Positions 26,909-35,014 of a stretch of 64,000 nucleotides of DNA are shown here, one piece after another. Location: positions 1 through 64,000 of the forward strand of contig NZ_MZXW01000013.1 in NCBI RefSeq assembly GCF_004123905.1. The letters are read 5' to 3'. Under the pieces are notes generated by a model. That model was not told the DNA's origin and did no database searches. It was given only the letters and a program-made list of their open reading frames with translations. Origin of the DNA: Bradyrhizobium betae (lineage in GTDB: Bacteria; Pseudomonadota; Alphaproteobacteria; Rhizobiales; Xanthobacteraceae). Both the position numbers and the translations under genes were made by a program. Position 1 is the first letter of the stretch; every line of letters starts with the position of its first letter.

Positions 26909-27940
26909 GTGCTGGACATCTTGAAAGGTCGGGGCGCGAACGGCTCGAACGGCGAGAAGATTGGCCTTGGCACCACCCGCCGCCCGGTCCTCGGCCTTGC
27001 GCTGGGCGGCGGCGCGGCGCGCGGCTTTGCCCATATCGGAATCCTGAGGACCCTGGCGGCCAACGGCATCGTGCCCGATGTCGTGGTCGGGACCTCGATC
27101 GGCGCCGTGGTCGGCGGCCTCCATGCGGCCGGCCGGCTCGATACGCTGGAGGCGTGGGGACGCAGTCTGCAGGGGGGGATGCGCAACATCCTCGGCTATC
27201 TCGACATCCGCCTCAACGGCTCCGGCCTGCTCGGCGGCGAGAAGTTGGCTAACCGCCTCGAGGAAGCGGTTGGCGAGACCCTGATCGAGGACCTCCCCAT
27301 CAAGTTCGCCGCCGTCGCGACCGAGGTCCGTACCGGGCATGAGATCTGGCTGACGCGTGGCCGCTTGGTCGACGCGATGCGCGCCTCTTATGCCCTGCCC
27401 GGCATCTTCCAGCCCATGCTGATCGGCGACCGCTGGCTGGTCGACGGCGCTCTGGTCAATCCCGTGCCGGTCTCAGCCGCCCGCGCCCTCGGCGCCGAAA
27501 TCGTCATCGCGGCAAATCTTTCCAGCGACATCTTCACCCATTCCACGACGATCTATTCGCACGGCGCGATGCCAGTGCCGGTCGCGGCCGAGCCGGAGGA
27601 GCCGACCGCCAAGCGGCGCTTTCCGCGGCTGTTCTCGGCGGAGAAAGCCATGAAGCGCGAGTTCTTCGGCAGCGGCGGACGGCCCGGCATCTCCTCGGTG
27701 ATGGTCGACGCCTTCAACATCATGCAGGACCGCATCACCCGCGCGCGCCTCGCCGGCGATCCGCCGGACCTTTTGATCACGCCGCGGGTCGGCCAGTTCG
27801 GCTGGTTCGACTTCCACCGCTCCGAAGACCTGATCGCGCACGGCACGCGCGCCGCCGAGCGCGCGCTGGACTCGATCCAGGAAGCGATCGCGGTGCTCGC
27901 ACCGGCGCCCGCGGGCAACGCGCCCAAAGCGGACGCGTGA
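26909..27940 (+). CDS. Patatin-like phospholipase (RssA type)
   Basis: The 343-residue protein has the bacterial patatin signature: ALGGGAARGFAHIGIL (oxyanion hole), VVGTSIGAVVGGL with the nucleophile Ser in G-T-S-I-G, and the catalytic Asp in WLVDGALVNPVPV. It should hydrolyse acyl lipids; RssA/YchK is the closest well-known type. There is no signal peptide. The start is GTG at 26909 with AGGAG 8 bases upstream. It converges on the CBS gene with an 8-bp gap. Confidence 0.9.
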   Translation: MLDILKGRGANGSNGEKIGLGTTRRPVLGLALGGGAARGFAHIGILRTLAANGIVPDVVVGTSIGAVVGGLHAAGRLDTLEAWGRSLQGGMRNILGYLDIRLNGSGLLGGEKLANRLEEAVGETLIEDLPIKFAAVATEVRTGHEIWLTRGRLVDAMRASYALPGIFQPMLIGDRWLVDGALVNPVPVSAARALGAEIVIAANLSSDIFTHSTTIYSHGAMPVPVAAEPEEPTAKRRFPRLFSAEKAMKREFFGSGGRPGISSVMVDAFNIMQDRITRARLAGDPPDLLITPRVGQFGWFDFHRSEDLIAHGTRAAERALDSIQEAIAVLAPAPAGNAPKADA

Positions 27941-27947
27941 AGTTCGC

Positions 27948-28376
27948 TCAGGCCGTCTTGATGTAGTCGCGCAGGGCTTCCTGCTCGTTCTCGTATTCCT
28001 GCACGCGGCGCTTGACGATGTCACCGATCGAGATCAGGCCGACCACCTTGCCGTTGTCGACCACAGGCAGATGGCGGAACTTGCCTGTCGTCATCATCTC
28101 CATGAGCTCGGCGACCGTGTCGGTCTCCTTGCAGGTGACGACCTTGCGGGTCATGACCTGAGAGACCGGCTCCTCCAGCGCGGCGGCGCCGCGCTCGCCG
28201 ACCACGCGCACGATGTCGCGCTCTGACAGGATGCCGTCGAGCCGGCTCTGGTCCATCACCAGCACCGCGCCGATCTTCTTCTCACCGAGCAGCTTTGCCG
28301 CAGCCGACAGCTTGGCGTCCGGCTCGACGCTCATGATCTGGTGGCCCTTGGCATTGAGAATGGAACGTACCGTCAT
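27948..28376 (-). CDS. Tandem CBS-domain protein
   Basis: The 142-residue protein (start at 28376, with AGGGAGA upstream) consists of two CBS domains: VRSILNAKGHQIMSVEPDAK-LGAVLVMD and VSQVMTRKVVTCKETDTVAE-FRHLPVVDNGKVVGLISIGD. CBS pairs bind adenosyl nucleotides and act as energy sensors. The free-standing form is common in Rhizobiales without a known target. An in-frame start at 28439 would add 21 residues and has no ribosome site. Confidence 0.9.
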   Translation of the reverse strand: MTVRSILNAKGHQIMSVEPDAKLSAAAKLLGEKKIGAVLVMDQSRLDGILSERDIVRVVGERGAAALEEPVSQVMTRKVVTCKETDTVAELMEMMTTGKFRHLPVVDNGKVVGLISIGDIVKRRVQEYENEQEALRDYIKTA

Positions 28377-28502
28377 TGTCGTCTCCCTGAATCGGAGCCA
28401 GCCGCTTTTCGCGGCCCGGACTTGTTCGCGAGTCTTCAACTAACAGTTTCAGCGCCGGTTTCACGCTCGTGCGCTTTGCGAAGCATTGCTTCGTTATTGT
28501 TT

Positions 28503-28551
28503 GAGCATGATCTTACCGGAAAACCGCTGCACACTTTTCCGGATCATGCTC
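28503..28551. repeat. REP-like palindrome
   Basis: The arms GAGCATGAT and ATCATGCTC, with inner CCGGAAAA/TTTTCCGG, form an imperfect 49-base palindrome. Very similar intergenic palindromes are frequent in Bradyrhizobium and Rhodopseudomonas. It lies between the CBS and rhomboid genes and could end the rhomboid transcript. Confidence 0.8.
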
Positions 28552-28623
28552 GAGCAGCTTGTCGCTTCGGAACATTCTTCTCGCGAATGATGGATGAATT
28601 CAGGCCGCGCTGCAAGCGCCGCT

Positions 28624-29442
28624 TCAAATACGGTCTGAAACGTCCTGTGATGACGCATCCGCAGCATCACTTCGCATGCGCGGCACGGGATCGAACAGCG
28701 CGAACAGCAGGAGCCCTGCGAAGAAGCCGCCGATATGGGCTTGCCAGGCGACACTCGTGGTCTCGGCATCGACCCCGATCGCGCCGACGCCGAAGATGAT
28801 GTTGACGCCGAACCACACCGCCAGGAAGCCGACCACCCGCCCGTCGCGCAGCGCGCGCGACAGCGGCAGGGCTGGAACCTTTGCGGCGGTATCGGCGTCC
28901 GAGCGGGTGAACGACAGGAAGCTGCCGCGACCGAACGCGAAGCGGATCGCGGCTGCCATCGCACCCGACACCGAGGCCGAGGCGCCGATCATCGGCGCCA
29001 CCGCATGCTCATGGGTGACGAGATGGGCGAGCGCACCGGCCGCCGCCGTCACCGCCATGAACAGGAAGAACCTGACAGCGCCAAAGCGTCGCGCCAGCGC
29101 GCTGCCGAACGGCAGCAGCCACATCACGTTGAAGCCGATATGGGTGAGATTGGCGTGCAGCAGCGAATAGGTGACGAAGGTCCAGACCTTCGCACCGGCC
29201 CCGCCGGGGATCTGCAAGTTCAGCAGCGAGGAATCGTAGCGCCTCGGGATGAAGCCGAAGACGTCGATGGTCCAGTTCTCGAGCTCCGGCGGCAGCAGCA
29301 CCCGCAGATGGATCACCGCCAGCAGCACGATATAGGCGGTCAGCGCCGCCGGCAGCGTCAGGATCGGCTCGCGCGGAGCCTCCTCGGTGACGGCCGGCAG
29401 CTCCGGAGCTTGCGGCGACGAATCTTGTGGCGGGGAATCCAA
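28624..29442 (-). CDS. Rhomboid-family intramembrane serine protease
   Basis: The 272-residue protein has about six hydrophobic helices and the rhomboid hallmarks: LTHIGFNVMWLLPFG with the conserved Asn, APMIGASASVSGAMAA with the catalytic Ser in G-A-S, and WQAHIGGFFAGLLLF with the His. It cuts membrane proteins inside the bilayer. The N-terminal 30 residues are Pro/Glu-rich and cytoplasmic. The C-terminal tail after the last helix is short and polar. Confidence 0.9.
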   Translation of the reverse strand: MDSPPQDSSPQAPELPAVTEEAPREPILTLPAALTAYIVLLAVIHLRVLLPPELENWTIDVFGFIPRRYDSSLLNLQIPGGAGAKVWTFVTYSLLHANLTHIGFNVMWLLPFGSALARRFGAVRFFLFMAVTAAAGALAHLVTHEHAVAPMIGASASVSGAMAAAIRFAFGRGSFLSFTRSDADTAAKVPALPLSRALRDGRVVGFLAVWFGVNIIFGVGAIGVDAETTSVAWQAHIGGFFAGLLLFALFDPVPRMRSDAADASSQDVSDRI

Positions 29443-29757
29443 GGCAGCTTCGCTTTCAGGCGCGATCGGAGCGACAGGCTTAACGACAAGCCTTGGAGAT
29501 AGTCGCCTTTGCCGGCCTTGCGCAAGTGCACAAAAGGAATTCGTGAACTAGGGCTCGTTTGAACCCCGGCGAGACGCTGGGTCCCGGCCCAGCAGTGCAT
29601 CGCTGGGGCACTGCACTGCGTCCGGGACACGGAGATATTGCCGGCCTGGGCTGGTCTCGTGTCCCGGACAAGTGACGCGCCGCAGAGCCGGGACCTAGAT
29701 TGGCGGCAAGCTCTAACCGTGCAATTTTAGGTAGTTCAACCTTCCGGGTTTACACCC
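29443..29757. other. Intergenic region with repeat fragments
   Basis: It contains the family B fragments listed at 29576-29697 and otherwise nothing that I can support. It lies upstream of both the rhomboid gene (minus) and the GIY-YIG pseudogene (plus). Confidence 0.5.
29576..29697. repeat. Family B repeat, two partial copies (copy 4)
   Basis: A partial copy at 29576-29632 ends CTGCGTCCGGGACACGG; a second at 29656-29697 starts CTCGTGTCCCGGACAAGTGA and includes GAGCCGGGACC. They resemble broken or recombined units. They flank the left side of the GIY-YIG pseudogene. Confidence 0.75.
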
Positions 29758-30068
29758 ATGCAAACCGCGTTCTTCGTCTACATCCTCGCGAGCAGACGAA
29801 ACGGCACATTATATATTGATATATTGGCGTCACCAACGACCTCGCGCGCGGGATGGCCGCGCACAAGGCCAAGCTCGTCCCCGGGTTTACGAAGCAGTAC
29901 GGGGTGACTTTGCTGGTCAATTTCGAGACCTACGGCTCCATCCTCGAAGCAAGGGCGCGCGAGAATTCGCTGAAGCGATGGCGGCGTGCCTGGAAGCTCA
30001 AACTGATAGAAGACCTCAATCCAGACTGGCGCAACCTCACCGATGAATTGAATTCGCTGGCGGGCTGA
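29758..30068 (+). pseudogene. GIY-YIG nuclease, frameshifted by an 8-base duplication
   Basis: An ATG at 29758 encodes MQTAFFVYILASRRNGTLYI, the start of a small UPF0213-like GIY-YIG nuclease. The frame should continue IGVTNDLARGMAAHKAKLVP but the 8 bases at 29818-29825 (GATATATT) are extra. They repeat the preceding 29810-29817 (TATATATT) at 7 of 8 positions. Removing them restores the frame into KAKLVPGFTKQYGVTLLVNF through SLKRWRRAWKLKLIEDLNPD to the stop at 30066-30068. As it stands the nuclease motif is broken. Family B repeats lie on both sides. Confidence 0.85.
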
Positions 30069-30069
30069 C

Positions 30070-30158
30070 TGGGTCCCGGCACTTGTTGTGTTTGCGACAT
30101 GGGCCCCGGCTCTGCAGCGCACCGCTGAAGAAGCGCTGCGCTGCGTCCGGGGCACGAG
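30070..30158. repeat. Family B repeat copy 5
   Basis: It starts at the stop codon of the GIY-YIG pseudogene with TGGGTCCCGGCACTTG, contains GGGCCCCGGCTCTGCAGCGC as in copy 2, and ends with GCGTCCGGGGCACGAG. The left terminal part found in copies 1-3 is missing. Confidence 0.8.
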
Positions 30159-30164
30159 AGTGTG

Positions 30165-30345
30165 CCCCGCAAAAGGAAAAGGCAGGGCCCTGGGAAAGCC
30201 CTGCCTGTCCTTGTCGGCCTTCCGGCACCAGAGGAATGAAGGTGTATCCCCACCCCTCCCCGGCCCGTGGCCAAACTGTTTGACGCCTGTGTACAGGCCT
30301 CGCCGAGAACCTGGAGAAAGCGGCGAGGCTTGCGACCGCGATCAC
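30165..30345 (-). ncRNA. Candidate small RNA with terminator
   Basis: Read on the minus strand, the region begins near 30345, forms a 9-bp hairpin (GCCTCGCCG with CGGCGAGGC), then a GCCTGT/ACAGGC stem, a G-rich stretch, and ends with a 9-bp stem (AGGCAGGGC, GCCCTGCCT; 30180-30206) followed by TTTTCCTTTT, which fits a rho-independent terminator. No reading frame is convincing. I could not match it to 6S, SRP or tmRNA. It is a candidate only. Confidence 0.4.
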
Positions 30346-30544
30346 CATAGCAGCGGGGCGGCGGGCGGGAAGCGCGTAGTTAATTTAACGTTAACGACGC
30401 AAAGACCGGCTTAACGGGTGCGAAAACGCCCCTGCGGCATGGACGCTGCAAATCCCCTCCTGCACAACAACACAGGGATCGCGGGTGCACTGAAGCGGGA
30501 CAGGTCTGTCCCGCGAGGTTGCGCCCCGGGGTTAGCGTTCGGTC

Positions 30545-31099
30545 ATGAAACATCCGTCGAGCCGCGAGTTCTTCGCATATTGGGACAAGAAGCGCGGCAC
30601 TGCGCGGGCCCCTGACCGGGCAGATATCGATCCGGCCGCGGTCCGCGGCCTGCTCGGCGACATTTTCGTCCTCTCCTGCGAGCAAAATCTCGGCTTCCCG
30701 TTCCGCGTCGCCGGCACGCGCGTCTGCGCGCTTGCCGGAACGGATCTCAAGGACTCGAGCTTCACTGCGCTGTTCAACGAGGCGAGCCGCCGCGAGATCG
30801 AGGAGATCACGACCATCGTGGCCGACGAGAGGCTCGGCGCCATCGCCGGCGTCACGGCCGCGCGCGAGGACGGCAGCAAGGCGCATCTCGAGCTGCTGCT
30901 GCTGCCCTTCAACGCCCGACCGCATACGCCTGTCAGCGTGACAGGCGTGCTCGCGCCGTTCGACGACGAATGCGGCGCGCTTGGTCGCTTCACCCTCACC
31001 TCCTGGCGCTATCTGCATCAGCCGGAGAAACTATTGCCGCGCGCGATCCGCAAATTGCAGATCGCACGCGGGCTCATGGTGTATGAGGGGTTGAGGTAG
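30545..31099 (+). CDS. PAS_5-domain protein
   Basis: The 184-residue protein is of the alphaproteobacterial PAS_5 type: HPSSREFFAYWDKKRGTARA, IDPAAVRGLLGDIFVLSCEQ, FPFRVAGTRVCALAGTDLKD, ending RKLQIARGLMVYEGLR. These stand-alone PAS-like proteins are multi-copy in Rhizobiales and their ligand is not known. A 19-codon relic of a second copy is at 33248-33307. There is no membrane segment or effector domain. The ribosome site is weak. Confidence 0.85.
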   Translation: MKHPSSREFFAYWDKKRGTARAPDRADIDPAAVRGLLGDIFVLSCEQNLGFPFRVAGTRVCALAGTDLKDSSFTALFNEASRREIEEITTIVADERLGAIAGVTAAREDGSKAHLELLLLPFNARPHTPVSVTGVLAPFDDECGALGRFTLTSWRYLHQPEKLLPRAIRKLQIARGLMVYEGLR

Positions 31100-31281
31100 A
31101 GCAACGCGCGTGCCGTCCGCGCAGCGTGCGCAAACGGCCCATTATCATCGCTGGATCAGATCGCGGATGGACGCGCCGGCGCGTGGACTTGCGATCCATC
31201 ATGGGAACCTTACCCGTCATGGCAGGTTTTCCCTGTCTGCCGGGCAAGTGTCTGCACGGCAACGCGGCCCGACCGGAGTCG

Positions 31282-32121
31282 ATGCGTTTGCTAGCCGCCG
31301 GGCCTCCGTCGAGGGACGGTTACCCCGTGGTGGAGCACGCGACCAGAGTTGGTAATCGCCTGTTAGCTGCATTACCGCCGGCCGACTTCGCCTTGCTTGC
31401 ACCGCATCTGCGGAAAGTACCGCTTCTCCACGATGCAGTCCTCGTTCGGTCGGGCGACCGGATCGAACACCTGTACTTCCCCTGCAGCGGCGCGATCGCC
31501 TTCATCATGGAGTTGCCGAACGGGCAGACGGCCGCGACCGCCGTCATCGGCAACGACGGCGCCGTCGGACTCATGACGGCGCTCGGCCCCCACCGCTCAC
31601 CCATGACGGCCGTCGTCCGCGTCGCCGGCACCGCATTGCAAATCTCGCCCGCGCGATTCCAGACGGCGCTCGAACGCAGTCCCGCCCTCCGAAGTCTGGT
31701 TCAGCTTCTCTCCAGGGCGCTGATGACGCAAGTCCAGCACGTCGCGGCCTGCAATGCGCTGCACTCCGTCGAAGCCCGCCTGGCCCGCTGGCTCCTTCAC
31801 ATTCACGACCGGACGGATGGCGGCGGCGACGTTCTGCCCCTGACGCAAGAGACGTTGTCGGAACTGCTCGGCGTCCGGCGTACCACGGTCACGCACGTCG
31901 TGAGCGCACTTCGCACGTCAAGGGCCCTGAAATCCAGTCGGCGCGGCCAACTCGATATCGACAGGCAGCGGCTCGAGGTCATCGCATGCGAGTGTTACAA
32001 GGTGATGAGCCGCCGGATCGATCGGATCGTTTCGCAGGATGCCGTCAGGCTGCTTCACGCCGCGCCGGCACGGAGCGGCTGCCCGCCCCCGGACTTCCCG
32101 TTCGCCAAGACCGACTCGTAG
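31282..32121 (+). CDS. Crp/Fnr-family transcriptional regulator
   Basis: The protein has an N-terminal cyclic-nucleotide-binding-like domain (LLAALPPADFALLAPHLRKV, IEHLYFPCSGAIAFIMELPN, VIGNDGAVGLMTALG) and a C-terminal winged helix (VEARLARWLLHIHDR, LTQETLSELLGVRRTTVTHV). It lacks the Cys set of oxygen-sensing Fnr. This subgroup is common in Bradyrhizobium with unknown signals. I place the start at 31282, after GGAG; the frame is open from 31126 with other ATGs at 31201 and 31219, so the N-terminus is uncertain. It overlaps a convergent small gene. Confidence 0.8.
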   Translation: MRLLAAGPPSRDGYPVVEHATRVGNRLLAALPPADFALLAPHLRKVPLLHDAVLVRSGDRIEHLYFPCSGAIAFIMELPNGQTAATAVIGNDGAVGLMTALGPHRSPMTAVVRVAGTALQISPARFQTALERSPALRSLVQLLSRALMTQVQHVAACNALHSVEARLARWLLHIHDRTDGGGDVLPLTQETLSELLGVRRTTVTHVVSALRTSRALKSSRRGQLDIDRQRLEVIACECYKVMSRRIDRIVSQDAVRLLHAAPARSGCPPPDFPFAKTDS

Positions 32122-32282
32122 ACCCAGGCCTCTCTGGCGAACCACTCGTGCGTCGCCGCGCAGATCCCGCAATATGTGCGCGAAAAGAACACTGCACTGC
32201 ATCGAAATCGGTCGCGATCCATCTCGATGCCCGTCGAAATCGCGCGGCCCGTTTCCGGGCATTTGATCATCACTATACCCAT
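32055..32282 (-). CDS. Small Cys-rich (zinc-ribbon-like) protein
   Basis: This 75-residue protein starts at 32282 after a strong GGAGGAG site: MGIVMIKCPETGRAISTGIE, then RDRFRCSAVFF, RTYCGICAATHEWFAREAW. The C-P, RC and C-G-I-C pattern suggests a zinc ribbon, and I recall similar MIKCP-TG-ISTG proteins as frequent small hypotheticals in Bradyrhizobium. Its 3' end overlaps the Crp-like gene by 67 bp on the opposite strand, so the two mRNAs are complementary there. Function unknown. Confidence 0.65.
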   Translation of the reverse strand: MGIVMIKCPETGRAISTGIEMDRDRFRCSAVFFSRTYCGICAATHEWFAREAWVYESVLANGKSGGGQPLRAGAA

Positions 32283-32399
32283 CCTGAACTCCTCCAGCTT
32301 GGCATCACCTCACGGCAAGGTGGGGCCGCCATCGGCTGGACGGCGTCTCTTCTGGCGAAGACGCTCGCCCAGCCGATTCACGCGGCCGGTAGCCTCGAT

Positions 32400-32891
32400 T
32401 CAAGCAGCCCTGTGCAGAACCCGGTTGAAGCTCTTCTTGATCGGCTCGGCCGTCTCGGTCGCGACCTTCTGGGCAAGGTCCCAAAGCTCCCGGTTCTGGC
32501 CGGAAGCCGCTTCAAAGGTCTTGCGGCCGTGGGTGGTGGAGAGGGTCACGACATCCGCAAACGACCTCGCATCCGCAAGCTGGGACAGGAATTCCAGCGC
32601 GGAGCTGGTATTGATGTTTGATATTTCGATCATCTTGGTGCCGTAATCGGCGGCACGCGTGGCATTGGTCGAACAGGCTTCGCGGAGAGCTTCGGTGATC
32701 TCCTCGGAAGCCGCCTTCATCTGCTCGAAATTTGCTTTGGCCCGCGCGGCGCCCTGCTCGGCGAGATCGCCGAAGATCGCCTGGATGTTGAAAAATGGCA
32801 TCTCGAACTTGAGCTTTGCATCACCGTTCGCCACCCCATCCAGCGGCGTGGCTTTCGTTTCGGCTTTCACATTGGCATCATTCATCGTCAT
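32400..32891 (-). CDS. Phasin-family protein
   Basis: The 163-residue protein is helical and lacks Cys in its core except one. MPFFNIQAIFGDLAEQGAAR-KANFEQMKAASEEITEALRE and YGTKMIEISNINTSSALEFL are typical of the phasin family that coats polyhydroxybutyrate granules. It is amphipathic with no signal peptide. The ribosome site AAGGGA precedes the first ATG at 32891; a second ATG is 6 bases inside. No phb genes are adjacent. Confidence 0.9.
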   Translation of the reverse strand: MTMNDANVKAETKATPLDGVANGDAKLKFEMPFFNIQAIFGDLAEQGAARAKANFEQMKAASEEITEALREACSTNATRAADYGTKMIEISNINTSSALEFLSQLADARSFADVVTLSTTHGRKTFEAASGQNRELWDLAQKVATETAEPIKKSFNRVLHRAA

Positions 32892-33247
32892 TCATCCCTT
32901 TCACGCGAAACCAGATAATGGACTGAAGACCCCCGGAAGCTCCCAGATGCGGGCCGCACCCGGAAACCAGTGCCCCTACTCTCAAAATGGAAGGATGCTG
33001 CCGCTGCTCTGCGGCTCTCGCCCCTGCCGAAGCCGACTATGACCAACCAAGGTCGGGCCTTCAGTTCGCTTTCGGACTCTCAACTTGAATAAATTCGATT
33101 TGAGCGACGAAGCGGCACAGGCGGCGTTTTTACTTCTTTGAAGTTGCCGCAAATGCTTCCGCCAACTTGAGATCAACTCCGGCGAGCGGCTCGGAGATGC
33201 CGGTGCCCGGAGCCGTTTGAGCCTGCCCGGAATGCTTTGCCGCCTGC
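32892..33247. other. Intergenic region
   Basis: About 350 bases between the phasin gene and the PAS_5 relic. A minus-strand frame ending at 33130 is open but has no recognisable sequence or ribosome site, so I do not call it. The phasin promoter is presumably here. Confidence 0.4.
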
Positions 33248-33307
33248 ACCGCGATCGGCAAATTGCCGGTCACACGCGGGCCGATGGTGTATGAGGGGCT
33301 GCGATAG
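33248..33307 (+). pseudogene. C-terminal relic of a PAS_5 gene
   Basis: The 19 codons before the stop at 33305-33307 read TAIGKLPVTRGPMVYEGLR. The intact PAS_5 protein at 30545 ends RAIRKLQIARGLMVYEGLR, 14 of 19 identical by eye, and both end at the same residue. The upstream frame is closed by a TGA at 33218-33220. Only the tail of a former paralogue remains. Confidence 0.75.
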
Positions 33308-33363
33308 CTTCCGTCTGAGCGATCGCCGCGACCTCGATGCAACCTCATTTGGGCGAAACAGCC

Positions 33364-33792
33364 ATGTCCGACATCATCAATTTCGGCTCACTTCAGCTCC
33401 GCTTCCTGCACAGCAAGGAAGACACCGCCGGCAGCGTCGACATCTTCGAAATGACGCTGCAGCCGAATGCGCGGATGCCCATCCCGCATTATCACGACCG
33501 ATGGGATGAGACGATCTACGGGCTCGGTGGCATCTCGACCTGGACGATCGACGGCCAGGAGATCGAGGTCCGCCCCGGCGAATCCGTATTCATCAAGCGC
33601 GGCGTCGTACACGGCTTCACCAACCGGTCAGCCGGGCCTGCGACATGCCTGTGCATCCTGAGCCCCGGCGTGCTGGGACCGCAATATTTCAAGGAGATGG
33701 CCGCGCTCCTGTCGGCCGGCGCGCCACCCGATCCGGCGAAGATGAAAGAGACAATGTTGCGCTACGGTCTGGTGCCGGCGCCGCCTGCTTAA
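33364..33792 (+). CDS. Cupin-domain protein
   Basis: The 142-residue protein is a single cupin: IPHYHDRWDETIYGLGGIST carries the His-x-His and Glu metal ligands of motif 1, and PGESVFIKRGVVHGFTNRSA the motif 2 His. Function may be dioxygenase, isomerase or sensor; the family alone does not tell. The start at 33364 (MSDIIN) is preferred over the ATG at 33337. It follows directly after the PAS_5 relic. Confidence 0.82.
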   Translation: MSDIINFGSLQLRFLHSKEDTAGSVDIFEMTLQPNARMPIPHYHDRWDETIYGLGGISTWTIDGQEIEVRPGESVFIKRGVVHGFTNRSAGPATCLCILSPGVLGPQYFKEMAALLSAGAPPDPAKMKETMLRYGLVPAPPA

Positions 33793-33852
33793 AACGCGCG
33801 ATGCGAGGACAGGCTGCGTGGTGCAACCCGTCCCGCGTATCTCGGAGATCGC

Positions 33853-34242
33853 TTACGGCATCGCCAGATGCCAGGCGCCGTTCAGAAAACCATCGCCGGT
33901 GATGTCGCCGGGCTTGGTGTCCTTGGCAAATGTGTAGAGCGGCTTGCCCTTGTGGGCCCACTGCTTCGAACCGTCGTCGCGGGTGATGACGGTGTAGCCG
34001 TCGGCGGCGGCATCGCTGGCCTCGGCTTTCAGCGCCGGCCAGTTCGTCGCACACGGACCGTTGCAGACCGACTTGCCGTCCGCGTCCTTGTCGAAGGTGT
34101 AGAGCGACATGCCCTTGGCGTCGGTGAGCACGTTGCCCTTGTCGGTCTTGCCGGTCTTGGTCGGCGGCGCGGCGAAGGCGGCGGGAACGATTGCGAGCAA
34201 TGCAGCGAGCGTGAGCGCGAGGCGGATCGGGGATGTCGTCAT
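33853..34242 (-). CDS. Exported COG4315-type repeat protein
   Basis: A signal peptide (LALTLAALLAIVPAAFA) is followed by two copies of a short repeat: GMSLYTFDKDADGKSVCNGP and GKPLYTFAKDTKPGDITGDG, each with an LYTF motif and an Asp/Lys-rich turn. This is the predicted lipoprotein family with Y-x-[FWY]-x-x-D repeats. CNGPCATNWPAL is typical. Function is not known. The start at 34242 follows AGGAGAC; an upstream extension to 34317 is unlikely. Confidence 0.82.
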   Translation of the reverse strand: MTTSPIRLALTLAALLAIVPAAFAAPPTKTGKTDKGNVLTDAKGMSLYTFDKDADGKSVCNGPCATNWPALKAEASDAAADGYTVITRDDGSKQWAHKGKPLYTFAKDTKPGDITGDGFLNGAWHLAMP

Positions 34243-34380
34243 GGTGTCTCCTGTCATGCAATTGGCTTGCAGGAGTAGGACGCCGCACGAGCCGTGGTAT
34301 TCCTTACGCCGCGCCAACGATATTTTTCGCTACGCGCAGCTTCGCTACGGAATAAACTGGATGACGTGAGACGGACCGAT

Positions 34381-34887
34381 ATGACCAAGCCGCATTGGCG
34401 CCCCGCGCGCGTATCCGACCTGCCGGCGATCAGCGCGATCGCGACGCGCATCCATCCCGGCCTGCCGGAACGTCCCGACGTGTTCGCGGAAAAGATGCGG
34501 CTCTATCCCGAAGGCTGCCGCGTGCTCATCGCGGACGATGAGATCGTTGGTTACGGCCTTGCGCATCCCTGGAGACAGCACCGGATTCCGCTACTCGACG
34601 ATTTCCTCGAACGACTCCCCGTCGACGCGGATTGCCTCTACGTGCACGACGTTGCCGTGCTGCCCGATTTTCGCGGCGGCGCTTCGCGCGCTTACGTTGC
34701 TGATATCGAGGGGCTGGCGCGCGCTTCCGGCATCGCAATGCTCGCACTCGTGTCGGTCTACGCCACGCGGCCGCTGTGGGAGCGTCTCGGCTTTCGGCCG
34801 GTCACGGCGGATGCGGAGCTACGCGCAAAGCTTGCATCCTACGGCGACAGCGCGACCTACATGCTCCGCGACCTCGCTGCGACGTAA
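34381..34887 (+). CDS. GNAT-family acetyltransferase
   Basis: The 168-residue protein has the GNAT fold: a N-terminal RPARVSDLPAISAIATRIHP, YVHDVAVLPDFRGGASRAYV which corresponds to the acetyl-CoA pyrophosphate loop (R-G-G instead of the usual R-G-x-G-[IV]-G), and LVSVYATRPLWERLGF at the C-terminal strand. The acceptor is unknown. The start at 34381 is chosen because the upstream part of the frame looks like leader. It diverges from the COG4315 gene. Confidence 0.82.
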   Translation: MTKPHWRPARVSDLPAISAIATRIHPGLPERPDVFAEKMRLYPEGCRVLIADDEIVGYGLAHPWRQHRIPLLDDFLERLPVDADCLYVHDVAVLPDFRGGASRAYVADIEGLARASGIAMLALVSVYATRPLWERLGFRPVTADAELRAKLASYGDSATYMLRDLAAT

Positions 34888-35014
34888 CGCCCAGCCCAGG
34901 CCGGCCCGGCTCACGCGGGCGTGAAGCGCCCGCCTCGAACCTGACACAGCCAGGCCCCGTCGAAGCTGTGTGCGAGCCGTTCCGGTCTCGCTACACCGAG
35001 GCTGGAGAATTTCC

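Noticed and set aside
30246-30262. A 17-base C-rich string shared with 49324-49340 (ATCCCCACCCCTCCCCG)
   Set aside because: The two places have different surroundings and opposite strand signals for terminators; the low-complexity string alone does not show a family.
33130-33348. A 72-codon minus-strand frame upstream of the cupin gene
   Set aside because: It overlaps the PAS_5 relic on the other strand, has no ribosome site, and shows no recognisable sequence.
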